Shown: piece by piece, positions 34,220-42,836 of the stretch | Position numbering within the stretch: the stretch's first letter is position 1 | How the letters are laid out: each line of letters begins with the position of its first letter | DNA from: Mycobacterium sp. M26 | Lineage (GTDB): Bacteria; Actinomycetota; Actinomycetes; Mycobacteriales; Mycobacteriaceae | DNA length: 64,000 bases | Direction of reading: 5' to 3' | Assembly: GCF_001494595.1 (NCBI RefSeq) | Contig: NZ_LN929907.1 | Coordinates: forward strand, 501,468 to 565,467 | Position numbers and translations under genes: made by a program | Notes under the pieces: model-generated | Told to the model about the DNA's origin: nothing | Seen by the model: the letters and a program-made list of their open reading frames with translations, nothing else | The model's database searches: none

Positions 34220-35227
34220 ATGGCCAAAACGGTGACCAAGCCCGTCGACCTCGTTCTGGCCGGCGGCGGCGTCAAGGGCATCGGTCTGGTGGGAGCAGTC
34301 GTCAAGCTCATGGAGGCCGGCTATCGCCCGCATCGGGTGGCCGGATCCTCGGCGGGTTCGATCGTCGGCGCCCTGGTGGCTGCCGCGGCCAAGAACAATC
34401 AGATGTCTCCCCAGGAGGTCGCCGATCTCGCCCTGAGCCTGGACTACCGCAAGTTCCGCGATCCGGGCCCGGTGCAGCGGCTGCCGCTGGTCGGCCCGTC
34501 CTGGGCGATCCTGCAGGGCAGCGGCCTCTATCAGGGCGACTACGCCCGCACGTTCGTCGCCGACCAACTCGACACGCTCGGGGTGCGGACGTTCGGCGAT
34601 CTCCGACTCGACGACGACGACCTGCCCGAGGAGCAGCGCTACCGCTTGGTCGTCACCGCAGCCGACGTCACCACCGGCCAGCTGGTCCGGCTGCCGTGGG
34701 ATTACCAGCGGGTCTACGGGCTCGATCCCGACGAGCAGCTGGTGGCCGACGCGGTGCGCGCCTCGATGTCGATCCCGTTCGTGTTCCGCCCCGTCACCTT
34801 GACCAGCGCCGCGGGCCGGGAGTCCACGCTCGTCGACGGCGGGCTGCTGTCCAACTATCCGATCGAATCCCTGGACCGCTCCGACGGCAAGAAGCCGCGC
34901 TGGCCCACCTTCGGGGTCACCCTGCTGCCGAACCTGCCGGAGAACAACCACATGGTCATCCCCGCCCTGGCGCCGCTGCAGCTCTTCGGCGGGCCGAGCC
35001 TGCTCGAAGACGTCATCACCACGGTTCTGGTCGGGCGTGATCAGGCCTACCTGAACCTGCCGTGGGTCAGCGCGCGGACCGTCCGGGTCGACTCCACCGG
35101 CGTCGGTGTCCTCGACTTCGACATGTCCCAGCCCGAGATCGACGCCCTCTACGACCGCGGCTACCAGGCCGCGATGACCTTCCTGTCCACCTGGGATGAG
35201 CAGACCTATCTCACCCGGTTCCGGTGA
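34220..35227 (+). CDS. Patatin-like phospholipase
   Basis: The 335-residue protein has the oxyanion motif LAGGGVKG, the nucleophile GSSAG and the catalytic Asp in DGGLLSNYP, the Ser-Asp dyad of patatin/RssA-type lipid acyl hydrolases. There is no signal peptide. ATG 34220 follows AGAGGGGAACGTG; the preceding GTG is also possible. The nitroreductase gene starts 17 bp downstream. Confidence 0.88.
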   Translation: MAKTVTKPVDLVLAGGGVKGIGLVGAVVKLMEAGYRPHRVAGSSAGSIVGALVAAAAKNNQMSPQEVADLALSLDYRKFRDPGPVQRLPLVGPSWAILQGSGLYQGDYARTFVADQLDTLGVRTFGDLRLDDDDLPEEQRYRLVVTAADVTTGQLVRLPWDYQRVYGLDPDEQLVADAVRASMSIPFVFRPVTLTSAAGRESTLVDGGLLSNYPIESLDRSDGKKPRWPTFGVTLLPNLPENNHMVIPALAPLQLFGGPSLLEDVITTVLVGRDQAYLNLPWVSARTVRVDSTGVGVLDFDMSQPEIDALYDRGYQAAMTFLSTWDEQTYLTRFR

Positions 35228-35244
35228 GGTGATAGACACAGCCG

Positions 35245-35874
35245 GTGGACATCTCATCGGTGGACGAACTGCTGTCGACCACGCGCGCGGTACGCAAGCG
35301 GCTTGATCTGACGCGGCCGGTGCCGCGCGACGTCATTCTGGAATGCCTGCAACTGGCCTCGCAGGCACCCACCGCCACCAACAATCAGGATTGGCGCTGG
35401 GTGGTGGTCACCGACCCGCAGAAGCGGGCCGCGATCGCCGAGATCTACAACAGCGTGGGCGCGGACTACCTGGCGCACAAGGCGCAGTCCACCGACGACC
35501 CGCAGACCCGGCGTGTCTACGAGAGCGCCGCGGCGTTGACGTCGATCCTCGCTGACGTTCCGGTGCACGTGATCCCGTGTATCGACAAGCGGTTGGACGG
35601 TATGCCGTTGATGGCCGCGGCCGCCGCCTGGGGGTCGATCCTGCCCGCGGCGTGGAGCTTCCTGCTGGCGCTGCGCTCACGTGGGCTCGGATCGGTCTGG
35701 ACCACACTGCATTTGGCCAAGGAACGTGAGGTCGCCGAACTGCTCGGCATCCCCGACACCGTCACCCAGGTGGCGCTGTTCCCGGTCGCCTACACCATCG
35801 GCACGGACTTCAAACCAGCCGCTCGCCCGCCGGTGGAGACCATCACGTCGTGGAACACCTGGGGCGACAACTGA
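35245..35874 (+). CDS. Nitroreductase-family FMN protein
   Basis: A 209-residue member of the nitroreductase fold: the FMN phosphate site RAVRKRLDLTRPV, then LQLASQAPTATNNQDWRWVV, and GSVWTTLHLAKEREVAELLG near the end. Members reduce nitro compounds, quinones or other substrates with NAD(P)H. It starts with GTG and ends directly against the convergent phosphotransferase gene, with no gap. Confidence 0.85.
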   Translation: MDISSVDELLSTTRAVRKRLDLTRPVPRDVILECLQLASQAPTATNNQDWRWVVVTDPQKRAAIAEIYNSVGADYLAHKAQSTDDPQTRRVYESAAALTSILADVPVHVIPCIDKRLDGMPLMAAAAAWGSILPAAWSFLLALRSRGLGSVWTTLHLAKEREVAELLGIPDTVTQVALFPVAYTIGTDFKPAARPPVETITSWNTWGDN

Positions 35875-37029
35875 TTACCGGTCCAGCTCTGCCTTGAGAA
35901 GCTCGAGGGTCTCCAGATCCTCCAGGGCGGCGATCGCGCGGGGCAGGCTGGCCTGCGTGGTGGCCACCTCCTGAAGGCGGCGGCCGAGATTGGCAGTGAA
36001 CACCGCCCCGATGAACCCGATGAACGTGAACAGCCGGTAGCCGTGCCAGGCCTCGTCGAAGCTCAGCGTTGTATCGCGGCCGGCGTTGAAGGCCTCCAGA
36101 TAGATCCGGACCAGGTCCTTGTCGACGGCTTGCCGGTCGGCGGTGTCCAAGGAGAGCGACGCGAAGTAGGTGAGGTCCTTGAGGCCGGGCCCCTTCGAGG
36201 ACACCTGCCAGTCGAAGAAGATCGGGCGGTTGTCGATGAAGCAGAGGTTGCCGGCGTGGGTGTCGCCGTGAATCAGGGTGTCGGAGTAGGTCTCGATGAG
36301 TGCGGCGACCTCGGGCCGGCGCTCGTTTATGAAGGCGGCCTTCGCCAGGAACCCGTCCGGCACCAGGTCGGCGTAGACCTCGGGCACCGTGCGGATGGTG
36401 CGCCAGGTGTAGGGGCCCAGTACCTGAGCCGGCGGCGTCGGGGTGGTGACGAACGACAGATCGCCGCCGCGTTCGAGCCGTGGTGAGCGGTGAAATCGGC
36501 TGTGCAGCGTGCCCAGTGCTTCGGCGACGGCGGCGGCCTGGTCCACCGTGCACCCGGCGGCGACCTCGCTGAACTGTGCTCCCCGGGCCGCCAGGTCCTC
36601 CATGATGATCACCGCCCGGCCGCTGCGCGGATCCGAGGCGGCCCCGAAGACGCGGGGCACGATGTCGCCCAGCTCGGGTCCGATCCGGCGGTAGATCTCG
36701 GCCTCGTTGGCGGCCAGGTTCATCGCGTTGTTGAACAGCCGCGTGATCGGTTTGACCGGTGCGAGCTTGACGAAAACCGTGTCGGGACAATCGGACCCGC
36801 CGGTCAGGCGCAGCCGGACATGCAGTGCGGTGCCGTGGTGCTCGTAGATCTGCTCGACGCCGGTGACGTCGGTGCGGCCGGTGATGCGACGGAAGGCGGC
36901 CAGGTCGATATCGCCGGGCCGGACCGGGAACCCGGGCTCACCGCGCCAGGGCAGCAGCGAGCGCACAGCGCCCAGGAAGATTCCGGCGGTCGACCGATCG
37001 CTCGTCATGCCTCGGACTGTGGCAGTCAT
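35875..37029 (-). CDS. APH-fold phosphotransferase (ACAD10/11-, LvaA-like)
   Basis: The 384-residue kinase-like protein has LIHGDTHAGNLCFIDNRPIF with the catalytic Asp and FDWQVSSKGPGLKDLTYF with the metal Asp. It is the third gene of an operon with two acyl-CoA dehydrogenases. APH-plus-ACAD combinations are fused in human ACAD10/11 and linked in the Pseudomonas lva pathway, where the kinase phosphorylates 4-hydroxyacyl-CoA. A like role here is inference. Its start codon is part of a 17-bp inverted repeat. Confidence 0.78.
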   Translation of the reverse strand: MTATVRGMTSDRSTAGIFLGAVRSLLPWRGEPGFPVRPGDIDLAAFRRITGRTDVTGVEQIYEHHGTALHVRLRLTGGSDCPDTVFVKLAPVKPITRLFNNAMNLAANEAEIYRRIGPELGDIVPRVFGAASDPRSGRAVIIMEDLAARGAQFSEVAAGCTVDQAAAVAEALGTLHSRFHRSPRLERGGDLSFVTTPTPPAQVLGPYTWRTIRTVPEVYADLVPDGFLAKAAFINERRPEVAALIETYSDTLIHGDTHAGNLCFIDNRPIFFDWQVSSKGPGLKDLTYFASLSLDTADRQAVDKDLVRIYLEAFNAGRDTTLSFDEAWHGYRLFTFIGFIGAVFTANLGRRLQEVATTQASLPRAIAALEDLETLELLKAELDR

Positions 37030-37065
37030 GACTCATTCATGTCAACAGTGACATGAATGAGTCAT
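37028..37065. promoter_or_regulatory. 17-bp perfect inverted repeat at the phosphotransferase start
   Basis: ATGACTCATTCATGTCA and TGACATGAATGAGTCAT are exact reverse complements separated by ACAG. The element fills the 38-bp gap between the acyl-CoA dehydrogenase stop and the phosphotransferase gene and includes two bases of its start codon. It could be an operator or an mRNA hairpin that hides the start. Confidence 0.6.
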
Positions 37066-37067
37066 GC

Positions 37068-38231
37068 TCAGGCCGGCAGTCCGGTGGCCACCCGCGCGAT
37101 CTCCGCATCGGCGACCGCAGTGTCGAGGACCAGGTCGGCCACCCGCGACCGGTGCTGCTCGGCGGTGCCCAGCAGCGCGGCGTCGGTGGCGGCCCGCTTG
37201 AAGTACAGATGCGCCTGATGCTCCCAGGTGAACCCGATACCGCCGTGCACCTGGATGGTGTCCGCGGCGATCCGGCTGAACGCCGCCGAGGCGATCGCCT
37301 GTGCGATGCTGGTCGCCAGCGCGGCGTCGTCGCTGCCGTCACTGAGCGCCCACACGGCGTGATACGCCGCGGACCGCGCGTGCTCGAGGTCGACGAGCAT
37401 GTCGGCCAGCTTGTGCTTGATGGCTTGGAACGAGCCGATCTGCCTGCCGAACTGCAGACGCGACTTCGCATACTCCACCGACAGGTCCAGCAGATGCTGG
37501 GCGGCACCGATCTGTTCGATCGCCAGCAGCGCGGACCCGACGTGCAGCGCGTGCGAGATCACCCGCTGCGCTTCCTCGGGACCGGCCACCCGCCGTGCCG
37601 GGGCGCCGTCGAACTCGACGATCGCCTGCGGACGGGTCAGGTCCATCGTGACCAGCGGCGTGCGCGTCACACCCGGCCCGGTGGCGTCCACCGCGTAGAG
37701 GCCCAGGCCGTCGGATCCGGTTGCGGCGACCAGGATTTCGTCAGCAGCATCGGCGTCGACCACCCGCTCGACCCGGCCGGTGACGGAATCGCCGGAAGCG
37801 GTCACGGTGACCGTCGCCGGATCGAACGCTCCGGCGGTGTCGGCCACGGCGAAGGCCGCCGTCTTGGTGCCCTCGACGAGCTCGCCGAGCAGTGCGTCGC
37901 GCACCTCGCCGGCCGGAGCGGCCACCAGGGCCGGGATGGCCAGGAAGACGGTGCCGAACAACGGCCCGCACGCCAGGGTGGCGCCGAACTCCTCGACGGC
38001 GACGGCCTGGTCGACCAGAGAGCCGCCGACGCCGCCGTCGGCCTCGGGCACCGACAGTCCCAGCACGCCGAGTTCGGATCCCAGCCGGTTCCACACCTTC
38101 GGGTCGAAGCGGACGTCGGCCTCCATCAGCCGTCGCACCGTCGCTTCGTCGAAGCTCTCGGCGCAGAACTTGCGCACCGCAGTGCGCAGCTGCTGCTGCT
38201 CATCGGTGAACCTGAATTCCGCGTCAGCCAC
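37068..38231 (-). CDS. Acyl-CoA dehydrogenase, subunit 1
   Basis: The 387-residue protein is an ACAD-fold flavoprotein: RLQFGRQIGSFQAIKHKLAD and TIQVHGGIGFTWEHQAHLYF are diagnostic. It lacks the IEGGTSE type C-terminus of its neighbour. Adjacent ACAD genes in mycobacteria often form alpha2beta2 enzymes (as for FadE26-27 and FadE28-29), so this is probably one subunit. GTG 38231 has AAGGAGG 6 nt upstream and overlaps the upstream ACAD gene by 8 bp. Confidence 0.87.
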   Translation of the reverse strand: MADAEFRFTDEQQQLRTAVRKFCAESFDEATVRRLMEADVRFDPKVWNRLGSELGVLGLSVPEADGGVGGSLVDQAVAVEEFGATLACGPLFGTVFLAIPALVAAPAGEVRDALLGELVEGTKTAAFAVADTAGAFDPATVTVTASGDSVTGRVERVVDADAADEILVAATGSDGLGLYAVDATGPGVTRTPLVTMDLTRPQAIVEFDGAPARRVAGPEEAQRVISHALHVGSALLAIEQIGAAQHLLDLSVEYAKSRLQFGRQIGSFQAIKHKLADMLVDLEHARSAAYHAVWALSDGSDDAALATSIAQAIASAAFSRIAADTIQVHGGIGFTWEHQAHLYFKRAATDAALLGTAEQHRSRVADLVLDTAVADAEIARVATGLPA

Positions 38232-39417
38232 GGGGGACCTCCTTCCACGGCATGCCGGCATCGGCACGCAGATCGCCGGGCAGGCCGAGGACGCGCTCGC
38301 CGAGGATGTTGCGCATCACCTCCGACGTGCCGCCTTCGATGGTGTTGGCGCGGCTGCGCAGGAACCGCTGCTGGATCGGACCGCGCCAGTCACCGTCCCT
38401 GTTGGCGCCGTGCATGGCGTAGCTGTGGTACAGAATGCCTTCTGGCCCAAGGAAATCCATGCACCACTGGTAGATCTGCTGGTTGAGCTCGGCGCCTACC
38501 ATCTTGCCGATCGAGGCTTCCGGGCCCGGTCCGCCCACGGTGGCCGAGGCGCGCGAACGCTCCGAGGTGAGCCGCTGGGCCTCCGACCGCAACCACAGCT
38601 GGGTCAGCTTGTCCCGGGACACCGGGGTCTGCAGGTCCGGCCGCGAGGCCCACAGCGAGACCGCCTCGGCGATGGTGCCGTCACCGCGGCGGCTGCCGCT
38701 GCCGCCCAGGGCGCTGCGCTCGTTCATCAGGGTGGTCATCGCCACCCGCCAGCCGTCGCCGACCGCACCCAACCGGTGACTGTCGGGGATGCGGGCGTCG
38801 GTGATGTAGACCTCGTTGAACTCGGCCTGCCCGGTCAGCTGGCGCAGCGGCCGGGTCTCCACACCGGGGGCGTGCATGTCCAGCACGAAGTAGGTCAGCC
38901 CCTTGTGCTTGGGGGCATCGGGGTTGGTGCGGGCCAGCAGCAGACCCCAGCGGGCGCGGTGCGCGAGGCTGGTCCACACCTTCTGGCCGTTGATCACCCA
39001 CTCGCTGCCGTCGGGTACCGCCGAGGTGGCCAGACCGGCCAGGTCGGAACCGGCGCCCGGCTCGGAGAACAGCTGGCACCAGATGTGTTCGGTGGTGGCC
39101 AGCGGGCGCAGCAGGTCCTTCTTGAGCTGATCGCTCTGGGCATGCTCGCGCACCGTCGGCGCGGCCATGCCGTAGCCCATCGGGTTCAGGCCGAGCGGCA
39201 CCGGTCCGCCGGCGCCCTGCAGGATCCGGTCGGCCACGGCCTGCAGTCCGCGCGACAGGCCCAGGCCGCCGAGGCCTTCGGGGAAGTGGATCCAGGACAG
39301 TCCGGCGTCGTAGCAGGCGCCGAGATATTCGGGGATCGGGACCTTCTTGGGGTCGTGGTCGGCCACGACCTGCCGGGCCAGGTCCGCAACCCGGTCCGCA
39401 TCAGCAACGGTGCTCAT
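38224..39417 (-). CDS. Acyl-CoA dehydrogenase, subunit 2
   Basis: The 397-residue ACAD shows QLFSEPGAGSDLAGLATSA, GQKVWTSLAHRARWGLLLAR and the end motif ANTIEGGTSEVMRNILGERV with the usual catalytic-Glu region. It is the first gene of the three-gene operon. The substrate is probably a branched, steroid-derived or hydroxylated acyl-CoA, but this cannot be fixed from sequence. Confidence 0.88.
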   Translation of the reverse strand: MSTVADADRVADLARQVVADHDPKKVPIPEYLGACYDAGLSWIHFPEGLGGLGLSRGLQAVADRILQGAGGPVPLGLNPMGYGMAAPTVREHAQSDQLKKDLLRPLATTEHIWCQLFSEPGAGSDLAGLATSAVPDGSEWVINGQKVWTSLAHRARWGLLLARTNPDAPKHKGLTYFVLDMHAPGVETRPLRQLTGQAEFNEVYITDARIPDSHRLGAVGDGWRVAMTTLMNERSALGGSGSRRGDGTIAEAVSLWASRPDLQTPVSRDKLTQLWLRSEAQRLTSERSRASATVGGPGPEASIGKMVGAELNQQIYQWCMDFLGPEGILYHSYAMHGANRDGDWRGPIQQRFLRSRANTIEGGTSEVMRNILGERVLGLPGDLRADAGMPWKEVPRG

Positions 39418-39465
39418 GTCGACACGATAGGGAACGCCATTTCGGCGCTAGTTGGCAGGTGTCAA

Positions 39466-39897
39466 CTATTGCAGTTCGTACCCTTGCCGGGACAGCCGGA
39501 AGAAGTGCCCGGTGCTGGCATCTGTGCAGGTGATGCCGGATTCTGCGCTGCTACAGGTGAGCGTGGCCAACGAGTGGGAGGCGCCGTAGGCCAGCGACGG
39601 CAGGCCGATGCCGCGGGTGGTGTCGGAGTGGCAGGTGAACGCCGGCTTGGCGCCCTGAACGAGGGTGACCCGATCGCCCCAGTCACCCTCGCATCCCGCG
39701 GGTTCGGCCGGTGCGGTCCAGGTGCGGTCGACGATCTCGCAGGCCACCTCCGGGGTGGTCCCCGACAGCGCCGCCATGACGCAGGCGATGTTCCCCGACG
39801 GCGACTGGAACTGGTAGAGATCGTCGGCGTGCGCGACGCCTGCGGGTGCGGCGCAGGCCAGCAGCACGCCGGTCACCGTCCACCCGATCCGTCTCAT
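39466..39897 (-). CDS. Secreted DUF6636-like protein
   Basis: A 143-residue product with a signal peptide ending GVAHA and a mature part starting DLYQFQSPSGNIACVMA, the DUF6636 pattern of small exported mycobacterial proteins with three disulfides (six Cys seen). Function unknown. The ATG at 39897 was chosen because the signal peptide begins there. Confidence 0.72.
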   Translation of the reverse strand: MRRIGWTVTGVLLACAAPAGVAHADDLYQFQSPSGNIACVMAALSGTTPEVACEIVDRTWTAPAEPAGCEGDWGDRVTLVQGAKPAFTCHSDTTRGIGLPSLAYGASHSLATLTCSSAESGITCTDASTGHFFRLSRQGYELQ

Positions 39898-39991
39898 GTG
39901 CAGGACGCTAGCGCGTGCGGTCGCCGACAGTGACCTGACGGCGAATATCGGGGCCTGCGACCGCCGTGGGGTTACTGTCGCGGACCCGTGA

Positions 39992-40390
39992 TCAGTGGGA
40001 CTCGACGACTTCGATGCGACAGGTGGGACCGTGAGCGCGCGCAAGTCGGCTGTCGAGCGTGAGCAGCGTTGCGTCGAATGCTTCGGCCAGGGCGACATAG
40101 AACGCATCCCAACCGCGTATCGAGTCCCGCAGTTCCCAGGCACGGTCCATCAGCCAGCGATGGGAGAACCTCTCGCCCGGCCAGTCCCGGAGGTCGCCGA
40201 CGGCCTGGGTGGCAGCAGTCGCGTCCAGACGGCCGCGCAGATGTTGGGCGCGGATCACGCCCATGACCTCGACGTCGATGACATGTGGTGCAGCGTGATC
40301 AGTGTCCTGGGCGAGGCGTTCTCCGATCACCCGGGCGCGTGCGGTGTCCGCTACGACCTCGAACAGGCAAGAGGCATCAACGACGAGCAT
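39992..40390 (-). CDS. VapC-type PIN-domain ribonuclease toxin
   Basis: The 132-residue protein has the PIN acidic set: VVDASCLFEVV (first Asp), HVIDVEVMGVIR (Glu), RGWDAFYVALAEAF (Asp) and LLTLDSRLARAHG (Asp). It would be an Mg2+-dependent endoribonuclease. It overlaps the antitoxin gene by 14 bp. All catalytic positions are intact, in contrast to the broken VapC at 32584. Confidence 0.88.
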   Translation of the reverse strand: MLVVDASCLFEVVADTARARVIGERLAQDTDHAAPHVIDVEVMGVIRAQHLRGRLDATAATQAVGDLRDWPGERFSHRWLMDRAWELRDSIRGWDAFYVALAEAFDATLLTLDSRLARAHGPTCRIEVVESH

Positions 40391-40622
40391 CGGGCCACTC
40401 GCCGCGCCACTCGTCCAACGTGGCCAGGACGTCGGCGGTCGACACGTCTGAACGTCGGCGTCCGATCCGCGACAGCCACTCGGTCATGGACGGACGGGAC
40501 GCCAGTCGCGCGGCCTCCCGGCGCAACAGCTCCGGCACCGTGACACCCGCTTCTGCGGCGTGGCGGACCAAGGCGGCGTAGACCTCATCGTCCAAGTCGC
40601 GGATCTGCACCGTCTTAGGCAT
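40377..40622 (-). CDS. VapB/FitA-type RHH antitoxin
   Basis: The 81-residue protein starts with a FitA-like ribbon-helix-helix (TVQIRDLDDEVYAALVRHAA) and has a C-terminal toxin-binding tail. It precedes and overlaps vapC. A short palindrome (40635-40652) lies 12 bp upstream of its start. Confidence 0.85.
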   Translation of the reverse strand: MPKTVQIRDLDDEVYAALVRHAAEAGVTVPELLRREAARLASRPSMTEWLSRIGRRRSDVSTADVLATLDEWRGEWPDARR

Positions 40623-40634
40623 ATTCGCACCTTA

Positions 40635-40652
40635 TCATGCAATATCGCATGA
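40635..40652. promoter_or_regulatory. Candidate VapB operator
   Basis: TCATGC-AATATC-GCATGA is a perfect 6-bp inverted repeat with a 6-bp centre, 12 bp upstream of the vapB start, the usual place for autoregulation. Confidence 0.5.
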
Positions 40653-40675
40653 GATCGACCCTCGACCCGGTAAAT

Positions 40676-40689
40676 TAGAACGTGTTACG
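40676..40689. promoter_or_regulatory. KstR-like box
   Basis: TAGAACGTGTTACG matches the KstR consensus TNNAACNNGTTNNA except at the last base. It lies 33 bp upstream of the DUF1295 gene. KstR is the TetR repressor of cholesterol catabolism in mycobacteria. The match is by eye and has not been scored. Confidence 0.45.
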
Positions 40690-40722
40690 TTTTTGGCCGC
40701 CGGTTTCGAAGGAGGCTGTTGA

Positions 40723-41616
40723 GTGACGGTCCAACGAAGCAAGACGCATTCACTCCTGTTGGTCACCGCGGCCTATGTGGTGGCCATCGCGGTGGGCGCG
40801 GCGTGGCTGATCTGGGGTCCCTCAGCGGGCGGTCTGCTGCTGGATGCGTTCATCGCCGACGTGCTGGCCACGCTGGTGATCTTCGTGTTCAGCCGGATCT
40901 ACAAGAACTCCAGCTTCTACGACGCCTTCTGGAGCGTGATCCCGCCGCTGCTGCTGATCTACTGGTGGGCCGCCGGGCCGCTGGGCCTGGACTCGGTGCG
41001 CTGCTGGCTGGCCACCATTGTCGTCATGTACTGGGCCGTGCGGCTGACCGGCAACTGGGTCTACGGCTTCCCCGGCCTGCACCACGAGGACTGGCGCTAC
41101 CCGCTGCTGCGTGACGGTGCCGGACGCTGGGAGTTCCTGGCCGACCTGTTCGGTATCCACCTGGTGCCGACCGTCCAGGTGTTCCTCGGCATGCTGCCGG
41201 TCTACGTCGCGGTCACCACACCGGGCGACGGGCTGGTGTGGCTGAGCTGGGTGGCCCTGATCGTCGGGCTGGCCGCGGTGACACTGGAACTGGTCGCCGA
41301 CACCCAGATGCACCGCTTCGTGGCCGCCAAACAACCCGGTGCCGTCATGGATCAGGGGTTGTGGGCGTGGTCGCGGCACCCGAATTATCTTGGCGAGCTC
41401 GGCTTCTGGGTGTCGATGGCGCTGTTCGGCCTGGCCGCCTCGCCGTCGGACTGGTGGTGGCTGTTCATCGGCGTGGTGGCAATGGTCGCGATGTTCCTCG
41501 GGGCCAGCATCCCGCTGATGGAGAAGCGCAGCCTGGAGCGCCGCCCGCACTACCAGACCGTCATCGACACCGTGCCCAAGCTGATTCCCCGCCCACCGCG
41601 CAAGGCCGTGGTGTGA
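40723..41616 (+). CDS. DUF1295 steroid 5-alpha-reductase-like membrane protein
   Basis: The 297-residue protein has about six or seven membrane segments and ends with the steroid-reductase-type motif GLWAWSRHPNYLGELGFWVS. DUF1295 proteins belong to the ICMT/5-alpha-reductase membrane fold and are thought to reduce lipid or sterol double bonds. GTG start with GAAGGAGG 6 nt upstream. It overlaps the FAD oxidoreductase gene by 4 bp, so the two likely act together. Confidence 0.85.
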   Translation: MTVQRSKTHSLLLVTAAYVVAIAVGAAWLIWGPSAGGLLLDAFIADVLATLVIFVFSRIYKNSSFYDAFWSVIPPLLLIYWWAAGPLGLDSVRCWLATIVVMYWAVRLTGNWVYGFPGLHHEDWRYPLLRDGAGRWEFLADLFGIHLVPTVQVFLGMLPVYVAVTTPGDGLVWLSWVALIVGLAAVTLELVADTQMHRFVAAKQPGAVMDQGLWAWSRHPNYLGELGFWVSMALFGLAASPSDWWWLFIGVVAMVAMFLGASIPLMEKRSLERRPHYQTVIDTVPKLIPRPPRKAVV

Positions 41617-42737
41617 GCCGGCCCAGGGTCGTCATCGCCGGTCTCGGTGACAGCGGGCTGCTCACCGCGATCAAGCTGTCCCGGCACGCCGACGTCGTCG
41701 GCATCTCGGTCAAACCCGCACTGGTGAGCGGGCAGGAACTCGGGCTGCGGGTCTCGCGGCCGCGGGAGTGGGCCCGGGACAACTGGATTCCGTTCGAGAA
41801 CTTCCGTGGCCTGGACCGGGTGCGCACCGTGCAGGCCACCCTGACCGGTCTGGACCTCGAACAGCGCGTCGTGCACGCCGAAACCCCCGACGGGGCGGCG
41901 ATCACCGAACCGTACGACGCGCTGGTGATCTCCACCGGGGTGAGCAACGGGTTCTGGCGCCGGCCCACCGTGCAGAGCGCCGACGACATCGCCGCCGACC
42001 TGAGGTCCACCCACACCCGGCTGGGTGCGGCGCACTCGGTGATGGTGGTCGGCGGCGGTGCGGCCGCGGTGAGCACCGCCGCGAACCTGGCGACGGTGTG
42101 GCCGGACAAGAAGATCGACCTGTACTACCCTCGCGACACCGCGCTGGCCGAACACCACCCCAAGACCTGGGAACGGGTGCAGCGCAGGCTTATTCAGCTC
42201 GGCGTCGGCCTGCATCCGGGGCATCGCGCGGTCCTGCCCGACGGCTTCACCGGCGAGGAGATCACCGACTCGCCCGTGCAATGGAGCACCGGGCAGGAGC
42301 CGGCCAGCGCCGACGCGGTGATCTGGGCGATCGGCAAGGTGAAACCCAACACCGGCTGGCTGCCGCCCGAACTGCTCGATGAGGACGGCTTCGTCAAGGT
42401 GACCCCGGAACTGCGGGTGTGCGGCCACGAGCGGGTGTTCGCCATCGGTGACGTGGCGGCCTCCGACCCGATGCGGGCCTCGGCTCGCGCCCGGGCCGAC
42501 GGGCTGCTGGCCCACAACGTGCGGGCCGAACTCGAGGGCGGCACGCTCAAGACCTACACCCCGCCGCGGCGGCGCTGGGGTTCGGTGATCGGCATCCAGC
42601 CTGACGGCCTGGAAGTGTTCGCGCCCAACGGTTCTGCGTTCCGGTTCCCAGCCTGGTCGATCGACCGGGTGCTGATGCCCCTGATCGTGCGACGCGGTAT
42701 CTACGGCGGAGTGCGGCAGAACCGGCCGCCGCTGTAG
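41613..42737 (+). CDS. FAD/NAD(P)-dependent oxidoreductase (NDH-2/AIF-like)
   Basis: A 374-residue pyridine-nucleotide-disulfide-type flavoprotein: N-terminal FAD fold RVVIAGLGDSGLLTAIKLS, NAD(P) site SVMVVGGGAAAVSTAANLA and the FAD-binding HERVFAIGDVAAS. It may pass electrons from NAD(P)H to the DUF1295 partner or to quinones. The GTG overlaps the preceding stop (GTGA). Confidence 0.85.
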   Translation: MSRPRVVIAGLGDSGLLTAIKLSRHADVVGISVKPALVSGQELGLRVSRPREWARDNWIPFENFRGLDRVRTVQATLTGLDLEQRVVHAETPDGAAITEPYDALVISTGVSNGFWRRPTVQSADDIAADLRSTHTRLGAAHSVMVVGGGAAAVSTAANLATVWPDKKIDLYYPRDTALAEHHPKTWERVQRRLIQLGVGLHPGHRAVLPDGFTGEEITDSPVQWSTGQEPASADAVIWAIGKVKPNTGWLPPELLDEDGFVKVTPELRVCGHERVFAIGDVAASDPMRASARARADGLLAHNVRAELEGGTLKTYTPPRRRWGSVIGIQPDGLEVFAPNGSAFRFPAWSIDRVLMPLIVRRGIYGGVRQNRPPL

Positions 42738-42836
42738 GTTGCGGCACACTCGACATTTCGGGGAGTTCCTGCGAAAGGACCTCGAAACCGTGATTTGCTT
42801 GTCACGTCAATTAAGGTCCGCGTCGGGGGAGCCCAG

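Noticed and set aside
42745..42800. Imperfect hairpin after the FAD oxidoreductase gene
   Set aside because: Arms around TTTCGGGG and CCTCGAAA have several mismatches and no clear loop, so it is too weak to call a terminator.
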